Shown in pieces: positions 45,779-54,725 of a stretch of 64,000 bases of DNA. A program made the position numbers and the translations under genes. Below the pieces are notes generated by a model. It did not search any database. It had not been told where the DNA came from and was given only the letters and a program-made list of their open reading frames with translations. Origin of the DNA: Exophiala sp. HKRS030 (taxonomy: Eukaryota; Ascomycota; Eurotiomycetes; Chaetothyriales; Herpotrichiellaceae); NCBI GenBank assembly GCA_023897205.1, contig JAHWDD010000007.1:4898001-4962000 (forward strand). Direction: 5' to 3'. Numbering within the stretch: position 1 is the stretch's first letter; the number at the start of each line of letters is the position of its first letter.

Positions 45779-47776
45779 ATGGTGTCTCAAATTTTCCTTG
45801 CTGTGACGGCTTTTTCTGTTGCGACACATGCATGGCCACGGCCTTCGAAGCATGCACCACTTTCATGGGGTTCTTGTCCCACTGAGATGAATTACACTTC
45901 AGCATATCCTTACGAATGTGCTACTGTGAATGTTCCCCTGGACTATACCAAACCCTACAGTCCAGACCGTCTAGACTTGCAACTACTCAGAATCCAGGCT
46001 AAGAATCAGCCTGCCAAGGGTGCGATTCTTATCAACCCTGGAGGACCTGGTGCTCCTGGGACCGAAACTGCTGCTGCATCTGCCGGCGAACTTCAAGTGT
46101 CAGTCCTGCGGTGAATCAAGGCTATCGGTGTCTGGAGGCTGACTTCTCCTAGTGTTCTAGAAGGGAATTACGATCTTATCGGATTTGATCCACGAGGCAC
46201 TGGCAGAACGTAAGTAACAGAGACTTATGGCAATCAGTTGCTCCACGACAAGTCCTTGTCCACACAACCTCTGCATTCGTGCTGAAACCCGCATAGCATT
46301 CCATTCTCCTGCAGCACGAAAGACGACAGTACGGCGGAGACAAATCTCATAGAAGCAAGCAGTAATGATACCGAAGCATCAGCTGGCGACTCTGGTTCCG
46401 GCGAGCCAGATCCAAGAACCGTCACCCAGTTAAGTAGCTCAGAGCTAGCCCAAGCGTTTCAACCCTTCGCTGCTCAGGCGCTGCAGCTCGCCGAAACGTG
46501 TAAATCTGTCGATGGCGATATCGGTTCTCTGATTGGGACTGCATTCGTTGCCAGAGATATGCTGGCTATTGTTGATGCTCTTGACCAGGGTCCGCTTCTG
46601 AACTACATGGGATATTCTTATGGCACAGCGTTAGGAGCAACCTTCGCTGCCATGTTTCCCGATCGTGTTGGACGGATGATTTTGGAGGCCAATACCAATG
46701 TGCATCAGTATTGGTCTGGAAGGTAAGATGATCCCGCATGATGGTGCTGGATGTGATCTGACCAGTCTTCAGGGACACAATTAGTCACCATGACACTGAT
46801 CTGGTGGTGGAGGCCTTTTTCGAGAAATGTATTGAAGCTGGTGATCTGTGTGTGTTGAACACTGAGGGACAGACCAGTCAATCGCTCGCAGACAACGTTA
46901 TGGCTCTGTTCGATAGCTTGTTGGAGCAGCCGATCCAAGGCAACGAGAACGCTACCATCACCGAAAGCGATGTGAGAAACTGGATGTTCGGAACCACGTA
47001 CAAAGAAACGAAATGGCCAACACTGGCTCAAGGTCTAGGCTTGTTGTTCAATGGAAGCTATGAGGATTGGCTGGTGTTGTCCAACCCTCCGGACTATGAT
47101 ACCTGGAACTTAGGCGGAGCTGCAGTGGCCGGTATTCGTGGCGGCGACCAGAAACTCCGTGTTACGAATATCACGGAAATGGAAGACCTTTTGCAATTGC
47201 AGGTCAAAGAGAGCAAATGGTTTCCTCTGTCAATGTCCAGGGATTCAATCCGAATGGCCCTTTGGCAGATGCAGGCAGCGGAGAGATACGAGGGGGATCT
47301 GGTGGCGAAGACCAAGACTCCTCTTCTGTTGATCAACAACCTGTACGACAATATCACGCCTCAGGCGAATGCGTTCAACACCAGCGCCGGGTTTGAAGGG
47401 AGCGTGGTCCTTCTCCAGAATTCGTACGGTGTGAGTTTGATCCCTCCTGATCCTGTCAACTCGTTATCTCCTCTCCACGCACCTACTTTTCCATCTCCAT
47501 ACAAAACTGACATAATTCATCGAGCAGCACATCCCCGAATACACGCCGTCATTGTGCACCGCGCAGGCAGTGCGAGATTACTTTAACACGGGCAAGCTCC
47601 CTACACCTGGCACTATATGCGAACAAGACATACCACCTTTTCATGAACAGAGCATTGACGAATACGCCGACTTACAGCCCACACAATTCTCCAAGCGGAA
47701 TTTCTCACCGGACGACATGGAGTTGCTCCGTGCTGTCGGGTCACTCGGGAAGAAGCTCAGCGCTCGTATGAGATAA
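45779..47776 (+). CDS. Secreted tripeptidyl-aminopeptidase-like serine hydrolase (TAP family)
   Basis: Five exons: 45779-46110, 46153-46209, 46297-46722, 46773-47430, 47528-47776; phases agree, 573 residues. Begins with a signal peptide (MVSQIFLAVTAFSVATHAWP). Alpha/beta-hydrolase of the Streptomyces TAP/SlpD type, peptidase family S33: PLDYTKP and AILINPGGPGAPGTE (oxyanion loop), YDLIGFDPRGTGRT, nucleophile elbow MGYSYGTALG, catalytic Asp in LLLINNLYDNITP and catalytic His at the start of exon 5 (SYG-HIPEYTPSLC, C-terminal TAP-like domain). Predicted to cleave N-terminal peptides from extracellular proteins. Intron 1 is only 42 nt (GTGAAT...CTAG), at the lower limit for fungi; intron 4 has GTGAGT...GCAG. 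An upstream in-frame ATG at 45731 is less likely because it would bury the signal peptide. Confidence 0.85.
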
Positions 47777-48251
47777 GGTCACGTCCGGGCATTCTCAGTC
47801 TGGCCGACGGATAGTCGGATTTTGTGCGCAAATTTGTCTCATCGTGCTACTCGAGCAGGAGACCCTAGGTTCGACACTCCCCAGTGCGTGAGAACATCTT
47901 CAGAAAACCCAAAGAGCCTCTCAAGCCAGCATGATTGCATTTGGCACCATGTCGATCATAGTCCGTCTCGTGATGTTGAGATAACTATTGATCAATAATC
48001 CGATGACCTCCAACACTCTATCTCTCTCTTTCAGACAAAGCGCGACGGGCTTTAGAATAGTTGTTGGTGGCACCATGGCGGCCATCTTCCTTTTTATTTC
48101 TGCTCGCAAAAAGAGAATCGAAAGACATGAGATTTGGTCTCGACCACCATCTCATACTGTCAACACCACCAGAGATACAAGCAGATTTGATTAACCCAAC
48201 GTCAGCGAAATTGATCCGCAACACCATCAACTTTGATGCGAAAGGCCAAAA
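47777..48251. other. Intergenic between TAP-like gene and 5S copy
   Basis: 3' flank of the peptidase gene. A tRNA-like B-box (AGGTTCGACAC, about 47868) occurs without a matching cloverleaf. Nothing else. Confidence 0.4.
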
Positions 48252-48370
48252 ACAATCAACAGCCAGGATTCGCACCTGGTCACCCACGGTACTACTAACT
48301 AGCCGGCATATGGTTTAAGTACGTCTGAGCGAACGGGAAGACCTGCTTTCCATATCCTATGATCGATTGC
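48252..48370 (-). rRNA. Divergent 5S rRNA gene or structurally intact pseudogene
   Basis: On the minus strand 119 bases align end to end with fungal 5S rRNA: CATAGG near the start, CTTCCCGTTCGCTCAG (48325-48340), GTACTTAA, ATGCCGGCTAGTTAGTAGTA, GTGGGTGACC and GCGAATCC near the 3' end. Helix I is kept by different bases from the usual ones: 5' GCAATCGA pairs with 3' TTGATTGT (8 pairs with two G-U). ATATGG/CCATAT replaces GTGTGG/CCACAC in the inner helix, and CCAGG/CCTGG closes the last hairpin. A T5 run (48248-48252 on the plus strand as A5) follows the 3' end, suitable as a Pol III stop. 5S genes are dispersed in Pezizomycotina, so a lone copy is expected; this one differs at many bases, mostly G-to-A and C-to-T. 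Confidence 0.8.
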
Positions 48371-48650
48371 GAGAACCGAAGCTATACTTATAATATATCA
48401 CAGGCCTCTTTAATTAGAGCTAGACCTTCTTGTGTAATTTACTAGTTAGTCAGCCCCTCTGATAGCGGTATAGGTAAGCTCTCCGCCTAAGTTTCTAAAT
48501 ATGATAGTATTGAAGATAAGAGAAATAGGATCGGCTCCCTCCGCCTACAGGCTAAGAGGCTCCGTACTAGCAATATCCATAATCTAACAACTAGAGATCT
48601 CTTAATATAACGAACCAATCTAGCAATGGCCAAACTTTAGCATTACGTAT
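48371..48650. other. AT-rich, RIP-like degenerate sequence
   Basis: Clearly richer in A, T and TpA steps than its surroundings (for example around 48388-48400 and 48590-48612) and full of stops in most frames. One plus-strand frame around 48503-48645 keeps a basic, helix-like stretch (KRNRIGSLRLQAKRLR) broken by TAA and TAG. Looks like the relic of a repeat altered by C-to-T mutation; the element is not identifiable. Confidence 0.4.
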
Positions 48651-48866
48651 CGCACCTGCTGTCAGGGTCCGTATTTCGAGTGCAAGGATGCTTTCATCAG
48701 TTGTGTGAGCCAACCAAATTCAAGATGGTTTGGGCGGCAACTCCGCGCGAGTAACGCTGTGGCATACCATTGGAGATCAATGTTCTTGACGCAGTAGAGC
48801 GTTATTCTCCCGGAGTTGTTCTTCAGATACCTCCTTACTCGCCAGGAATATCAAAGGCTTCGCGAC

Positions 48867-49438
48867 ATGTCCAGCAATATCACGGCCCAAGAGGCAATTC
48901 GTGATACGCGGACCATCAAAATCATACGGGTCATCGTACATACTGCCGGAGCCGCCGGTCCAACCATCAGCGATAACCACTGGTCCATCTTTCTTCTGCT
49001 TCATGACGGAATTCGATTCGGATTAATATGGCAGCAGAACCTGGCTATATCAATGGCGAACTGCGATGGAGCAGACATAACTATCAGCTCTCAAATTCTG
49101 CATTGAGACACTGGGTCTTCGAAGTCAAAGGAACGGTTCGAGTATGCGATATTGCAAGTCTTCTGTATAATGACCGACGCCACTTGTACGACATGTCAGG
49201 CGGTGGGTCTGGATGCCGGTGGTGGGTGTATGTCATCCCGATGAGATTTCTGCTTCCCGTTGCTGAGCTCGTTAGATACACAGTCTTGAGTGACTGGTGC
49301 ACTAGGAAATGGCTTGAAGATAATGCAGCACGAACGCTCTGGCCGGATCTCCTATATCGATATCATACTACAAACTCTCGTAAGCCGCTGCAGATGGTAC
49401 AGGGCACATTCCAAGTATCGCACAGTGGAAAGAAATAG
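48867..49438 (+). pseudogene. DUF7770-like fungal protein with one-base frame break
   Basis: About 190 residues if repaired. First part from MSSNITAQEAIRDTRTIKII: VIVHTAGAAGPTISDNHWSI and FLLLHDG; second part, in the next frame, INMAAEPGYINGELRW, NYQLSNSALRHWVF, YDMSGGGSGCRWWVY and LYRYHTTNSRKPL. The two parts fit each other only if one base is added near 49008-49011 (DGNSIRINMAAEPGY). The HWSIFLLL...MAAxPGY...SGGGSGCRWWV order is what I recall of the fungal DUF7770 family, whose function is unknown. An ATG at 48816 is an alternative start. It may be intact and only mis-assembled, or truly broken; its neighbours are decayed. Confidence 0.5.
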
Positions 49439-49618
49439 CATTCACTTCTTTCAATAGGGCGGATCTGGAGGTTTGTACAAGATTGGAGATTGTGGTGGGC
49501 TTGGAAGTGAACCGGGATATCCCGCTAGTAAAGCAGCTATATCCTCCTTGACATATCGTCCTTCTGCTCTTGTACTGTCGGTAGTTAGTCTACAAGGTCC
49601 CAAACAGCTAGGGCTCAC

Positions 49619-50341
49619 CTACAAATGATACTTTTGGGCATTTTCCCAAGCCTTGATGATCAGTGGCACCCGATTGATGTCGTCATCTGGTATCGAGATT
49701 TTGAGAACACCGTCACGTTCCTCCAGCCTCGTACGTATAAGTTGAGAGCAGGCTTCCAATATCCTCGGGTAAAAGCCGGCTGAAGCCCAGTCCAGTACAC
49801 ATGGTGGTTGATGTGAACGCCATAAGATATTTCGGGGAAACAAATCCAGATGACAGAGCACCAGTTCCGAGCCTTGAAATGAGAGGGTTGAGTTTGTGAC
49901 GCCGTGTCGAATATTTTACCACCTCTCGATTTCCTCAACAGTATTAAAAGTAGGAGGATCCGATTCACCAAAAAGAAGGGCAGGGGACGGTCCGCCAGCT
50001 AATGATCCTGGCTTTTCTGATTTTCGAGTGGCGAAATGATCGAGGACTCGGGAGAGAGCGTCAAGTTGCGAGATCGTTGCAAACGAGGTTTGCACTTCGC
50101 CCTCCATGAACTCCATGATAAGATGGCCGCGCCCGCGGTTGTCTTCGAAAAAATCGTAAACCTGAGGGACTCGAACGATACCATGGTCCAAAATTTGGTA
50201 GGCCTTATCTTGACTAAGTGCTTCATACTTGGTCACTCCATTACCGAATTTGACCACGATGTTATCGGATAACTTGAGAACGCTGTTTCCGTATGGTGTA
50301 TGATAAGAGGTCTTGAGGTCCAGCCTTATTGCATCTGTCAA
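49619..50341 (-). pseudogene. Aminoglycoside phosphotransferase (APH)-like kinase with in-frame stop
   Basis: About 240 residues. N-lobe: NSVLKLSDNIVVKFG (ATP-binding Lys) and VRVPQVYDFFEDNRGRGHLI, with hinge MEFMEGE. C-lobe: LVLCHLDLFPRNILW (HxDxxxxN catalytic loop) and VLDWASAGFYPRILEAC (metal-binding Asp). All key kinase residues are present, so the gene was functional recently. A TAA at 49916-49918 interrupts it right before the catalytic loop region (EEIERW-stop-NIRHGVTNS); the frame on both sides is the same. I found no intron that removes the stop and keeps frame. Fungal APH-like proteins are numerous and mostly of unknown substrate; drug resistance should not be assumed. Confidence 0.7.
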
Positions 50342-50781
50342 TTATTTCATCCCTTGGTAGGAGAATCTGTGCCATCCGGACTTTCGGCCCAACCTAATTA
50401 TCTGCGCCGTGATGGTCGAGGACGGCATCAGAAGGCTTACTGGTCAAGATCGTACATCCTCCCATGCATTACGGCTGAGCAGGAGTCAAGATAGGCAGGT
50501 GTTCCCCGTCGAGTGCGGAGAAACATCCGAGGCAACCTACATTTCAGTGGGGCTGGTCCTCCTCCATCTTTTCCAGAGCCTCGTTTGTCACATATGAGGG
50601 CCCAAGATACAGGTTGTAAGGACCAGAGTAGTATTAAGGTAAGTGGTATCCGCTGTGTTTCTGGTGAAATCTTCAATGAAGCTCCCCACATGACGCCGGA
50701 GAAGTTGCCGTGGACATTTAACACTGCGAAATCCATCAATAGGCATTGTCACGCTTTGGAGTAGGTACGAAGCCAGGAAAG
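50342..50781. other. Divergent upstream region of APH-like and enoyl-CoA hydratase genes
   Basis: 440 bases between two divergent starts; no motif stands out. Confidence 0.4.
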
Positions 50782-51842
50782 ATGAGAGCAGCACGAGCTT
50801 CTCGACTGAGCCGACCGTATGTCACTCTGTCATCTAGGCGAAGTTGTGGTTGGGAAAATGCCGAAATCCAGCCAGTCATCTCGCAATCTACTGCTATATC
50901 AGCCTGCTTGTCGACGACGAGGATAACAAGACCCTTCTCCTTTCGACAACCCATATCCCAGCGCTTGTATTCCACCCAAACTAGCACAACACCACCTGAG
51001 CCCAAACAGTCTACAACGACAGAAGAGATCATCCACACAGTCAGTCCCGTGCCCTCGGGCATTGGCAGATACGCGACGATCACAATCAACAACCCGCGAC
51101 GCCTGAACAACCTCAACAGCGACATGATCACACAGCTCACGAGCACGCTCTCCACTTTATCCACCATACCCGACCTGCGACTCACCGTCATCAAGGGCGC
51201 AACCATGTCTGGCAAAACCGCCTCCTTCAGCTCCGGAGCCAACATCCACGAAATGTCTCACCTGACCACCCCCGACACAGCACGCTCATTCATCACACAC
51301 CTCTCTACGCTCTGTGAAACACTCCGCACACACCCAACCATCACGGTCGCGCAGATCCACGGCCTCTGTTTCGGCGGGGCCCTTGAACTCGCCGCGTGCG
51401 CGGATTTCCGGCTTGCGACGCGCGCGTCGTCGTTCAGTATGCCCGAGACGAAATATGGGATTCCGTCAGTTATCCACGCGCGCGTGCTCGCGAATATTGT
51501 GGGGTGGCAGCGGGCGAAGCGATTGGTGTATCTGGCGGAGGTGTATGATGCGGAGACGATGGGCGAGTGGGGGCTCGTCGATACCGTGTGTGCGGATGAA
51601 GAGCATTTGGAGAGAGAGGCCGCGGCGTTGGTGGCGAGGGTGGCCGGGTTTGGCGTTAGGACGATGCGGGTGCAGAAGGAGTTGGTTCGGGAGTGGGAGG
51701 AGAACGGGTTCAACGAGGGATTGAGGCTGGAGTGGATAGTTTTGCAAGGATGTGGGAGGATGGTGGCACGGAGCCGCGAGAGTATATGAAGCAGTTTACA
51801 GAGAGGAAGAAGAGTGCAGGAGCACAAGCAAGTGGTCAGTGA
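50782..51842 (+). CDS. Mitochondrial enoyl-CoA hydratase/isomerase, with one-base frame break near the 3' end
   Basis: Crotonase-fold enzyme that hydrates 2-enoyl-CoA in beta-oxidation or branched-chain amino acid breakdown. From MRAARASRLSRPYVTLSSRR the first ~75 residues are rich in Arg, Ser and Thr without acids, as in mitochondrial presequences. Crotonase blocks: ATITINNPRRLNNLNSDM, FSSGANIHEM (oxyanion-hole SGAN), GLCFGGALELAACADFR (GGxxE) and MPETKYGIPS. The frame as given stops at 51787-51789, but the +1 frame continues as EDGGTEPREYMKQFTERKKS to a stop at 51840-51842. Adding one G at GG 51734-51735 joins them (LEWDSFARMWEDGG), giving 353 residues with a normal C-terminal helix. Codons in the 5' half are C-rich, in the 3' half G-rich. 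Confidence 0.82.
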
Positions 51843-52115
51843 GAAAATCTATAGCATATGATATACAAGGGCAAGACAGGGGCAAACCAAGGCCTGAAGC
51901 TGGTATATCCGTAGCTCTGTTTCATACATTCATAGACAGAGGGACCGCAGTGAAGCCCAGGGCAGAGCTGGCAAGATTACTTGTGAATTAAATCCGAGTG
52001 TTGACTCTCAAATGCTACCCGTAACGCCATCCTTGCAAAGCGTTTGGTCTCGAATGATCATTCCGAAGTGGCAATGTGGACATGACCTTTTACCACTCCC
52101 TGACTAGTTAAAGTA

Positions 52116-53522
52116 TCAAGGGTTGCTTAGTAAATACTCTATCGCACCATTGACACTTCCACCTGTTCGCCGTAAAGCTTGAACATTACGATCAAAGTCG
52201 TAAAAACCCATGTCGTTTAGCTGCCTCAATTGAACCTCGTATCTTTCTTCAGGTGGTCTGTTATCGGGAGGTGATTGAGGTCGTTGTTCACCCCCGCCTA
52301 ACAAACTCAAAAGGTTGCCGTAATCGCTGGCTCCTCCAGCGCCGGCTCCACCAGGAGCACCTCCCAACGCTTGTAACAACTGATTGGCGGCTTGCGGGTT
52401 ATTGAGAAATGGATTGTTCTGTAGCCATGGATTATTCAGGAAGGGATTTTGCGGGTTTCCACCTTGCTGGTTGTTGCCTTGCTGTGGTTGACCAAACGCA
52501 GCCGGGTTAAACAAGGCAGCGAAAGGATTCGGAGGCGGTTGCTGTTGGTTGCTATCAGATGTGGTGTTGGGAGTCGCTGCGGCAGGCTGAGCACCTGGTG
52601 AAGATGGATTCTGCTGCGGTAGTCCAAAACCAGGTCCGAATAAACTCGCAAATGGGTTGGCACCAAATCCTCCTCCTGCACCTGCTCCACCACCACCGAA
52701 TTGTCCAAATGCTGCAAATGGGTTCGGTGGTTGGTTCGGTTGATTCTGTGTAGTATTCGTATTATTGCCTCCTCTGCCTTCGGTAGTGTTTGTCTCCCCG
52801 GGAGCAGGGAATGCTTCTTGACCACCCATGCCACCGAAAGGCCCCATGCCCAATTGTTGTTGCATTTGCATCATCTGTCGTAATTGCTGAGGATTGGTCA
52901 TGAGTTGTCTAAAGCCATCAGACTGCAGCATTTCTCTTGCTTGAGGCCCTAAAGACCGCAGTGCTGGATTTTGGTTGACCATCATATCGATAAATTGAGG
53001 ATTGTTCATAGCCTCCCGCATCATCTGTTGGAAATTTGGATCTTCTAACTGGCGGATCATGTCTTCGGGAGTCTGCGGGGCCTGGAACATGCTTGCGCTC
53101 GGTAATTGAGCGAAGCCAGCATATCTTGCGCCTGTCAAACCAGCCAATGGGTCATTGCCTGTACCTGCGGCAAGATTTTGAGGAATACCGGTTGGTTGAG
53201 AAGGGGCTGTGGAAGCGGCGGTGCCTGAAGACTGGCTGGCGGGATTCTGTCTTTGATTGCTCGCAGCGCTCTTAACCAAGTGCATCGTGTTACCCTCTTT
53301 GACATTATGTGTGGCCAAAGTGTCATTATCTTTGAGAACCTTTCCACTGTAGATTAGACGCTGGGCCGAAGCAGGAACATTGGCAAAGTCTTCGGTGGCA
53401 AGTTTGGCCTTGAGGTCTTGAGTAGTGGTTGTCAGAGGTAGAGTCAAGGTCCATTTCTGACCACCAGATGATTTGACATGGAAAGTGACGGTGGCATCTT
53501 CCGCCGCAGAAGAGTCAGCCAT
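52116..53522 (-). CDS. DSK2: Ubiquilin, proteasome shuttle factor
   Basis: Intronless, 468 residues. An N-terminal ubiquitin-like domain (about 10-85: VTFHVKSSGGQKWTLTL, RLIYSGKVLKDNDTL, MHLVKSAAS) binds the proteasome. Met/Gln-rich STI1 motifs follow (about 140-235: PEDMIRQLEDPNFQQMMREA, NNPQFIDMMVNQNP, LMTNPQQLRQMMQMQQQLG). Then comes a long low-complexity Gly/Asn/Gln/Pro linker (NPFAALFNP-type repeats), and a C-terminal UBA domain (about 425-467: YEVQLRQLNDMGFYDFDRN, VQALRRTGGSVNGAIEYLL) that binds ubiquitin chains. Carries ubiquitinated clients to the proteasome and acts in ERAD. The shared 1.2-kb upstream region drives RSE1 in the other direction. Confidence 0.95.
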   Translation of the reverse strand: MADSSAAEDATVTFHVKSSGGQKWTLTLPLTTTTQDLKAKLATEDFANVPASAQRLIYSGKVLKDNDTLATHNVKEGNTMHLVKSAASNQRQNPASQSSGTAASTAPSQPTGIPQNLAAGTGNDPLAGLTGARYAGFAQLPSASMFQAPQTPEDMIRQLEDPNFQQMMREAMNNPQFIDMMVNQNPALRSLGPQAREMLQSDGFRQLMTNPQQLRQMMQMQQQLGMGPFGGMGGQEAFPAPGETNTTEGRGGNNTNTTQNQPNQPPNPFAAFGQFGGGGAGAGGGFGANPFASLFGPGFGLPQQNPSSPGAQPAAATPNTTSDSNQQQPPPNPFAALFNPAAFGQPQQGNNQQGGNPQNPFLNNPWLQNNPFLNNPQAANQLLQALGGAPGGAGAGGASDYGNLLSLLGGGEQRPQSPPDNRPPEERYEVQLRQLNDMGFYDFDRNVQALRRTGGSVNGAIEYLLSNP

Positions 53523-53882
53523 GGCGTCGGATGAGGGATGAGAGCCGAGATTCGCAGTGGAAGAGTTGATCGATTATTAATTGACGAGGTGGATGAGGAG
53601 GAGAGTTAAGACGAAGAATGACGACGACGTCACTTGGATGGGAGGTGTTCGGACCTCGTTTTCGGATTTGAATTCGGGAATGATTTCAAACTAGAAGTGG
53701 TGAGGAGTGGATGGTAGAGAGGACAGGATAAGAAGATGAAAGAGGGAGGGAGAAAGTGAGGAAGAGCAGCAATGAGATAATGCTGGCAACAACCTGGTCA
53801 ATCAAGCAATCGAATGCGCAAGTCGTATGTCGCAGAATGAGAATGGAAGAGTGAGGGAAGATGTCCTCGTGGGAGGTGAGTG

Positions 53883-53917
53883 GTCACTGGTCACTGGCCA
53901 CTGGCCACTGGCCACTG
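53883..53917. repeat. Tandem repeat, five units of 7 bp (GTCACTG/GCCACTG)
   Basis: Two GTCACTG units followed by three GCCACTG units, without spacers, in the DSK2-RSE1 promoter region. Confidence 0.9.
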
Positions 53918-54030
53918 ATCGGTCCTGCGTGATCTGGTCCGGAGTACAAAGATGGTCCCGATAGTCCCTCACTACCCACCTCGCTAGGCAGTTCGTTGGT
54001 AGTTGACTTAGTACCTAGGTAGAGAGGATG

Positions 54031-54039
54031 TACTCCGTA
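54031..54039. repeat. TACTCCGTA (recurrent intergenic motif)
   Basis: Nine-base near-palindrome; other exact copies at 14778-14786 (inside intron 2 of the CBM-like gene) and 17298-17306 (reverse orientation). Such motifs are common outside coding sequence in some ascomycete genomes; role unknown. Confidence 0.7.
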
Positions 54040-54725
54040 CTGCGGAATAGGTACAAACTAGGCTGTAGCCCGCATCTGTCAAAGACCTAACTAGATAGGT
54101 ACCTGCGGACCTAACTAATCACGCACCATGTACTTTCCTGCCTGGAGCTGGAGCTCCCTCCCCCGGCATGGGTCTTGTGTCTTGTGGCTTGAGTGGCCCC
54201 TGGGACCCTGAAATGCCCCTCCAAAGCCCAACTCCAGGCATCGATAGCCCACGTCAACGATGGCACTGACGCCTAATATTGAGAATGACCACATGGCTCC
54301 CACAATTCCTCATTCAACCAATCCTGATTCAGTTAGAAGCTATGGACCCCCGAGGAATCGATAGTGCGGAGTGTTCATTCGTCAATGGCAGCCTTGCATT
54401 TCTTGGCATCTTCGAACTTTTCCCTCCGCATCGCAACATTGCGACTTTGTGCAGGTAGAAACCAGAGTCACATCTGCTACTCTCGAAATCCGACAATTCG
54501 ATTAGTACAGCCCTTCCCGCTTCCCTTGTAATCGCATTTGTCGACACTCTACCCTTTGCATATCTTTCCCTCTTACTCTTCTCGCAAGACGTCTCCGGAC
54601 ATCTTCCGCAGCTTCAATTCTTAGCCATGCGGCGGTAGATCCGATACTGTTGGCTCAACACCACCACTCCGCCCACCGACACACCTTGACGAGTTCACAA
54701 ATCTTGCCTTCGGCTCCTCCTCACA

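Larger units (their letters stand above)
53523..54725. other. Divergent promoter region between DSK2 and RSE1
   Basis: 1.2 kb. Contains a 5-unit 7-bp tandem repeat, TACCTAGGTA (54012-54021) and TACTCCGTA (54031-54039) close together, and C/T-rich leader sequence before RSE1. No gene. Confidence 0.5.

Noticed and set aside
47830..47900. Possible tRNA (AGGTTCGACAC B-box)
   Set aside because: No T-stem pairing and no A-box or acceptor stem could be built around it.
50513..50764. Plus-strand frame upstream of enoyl-CoA hydratase as an extra exon
   Set aside because: The hydratase already has a complete presequence from 50782; no suitable splice site joins them.
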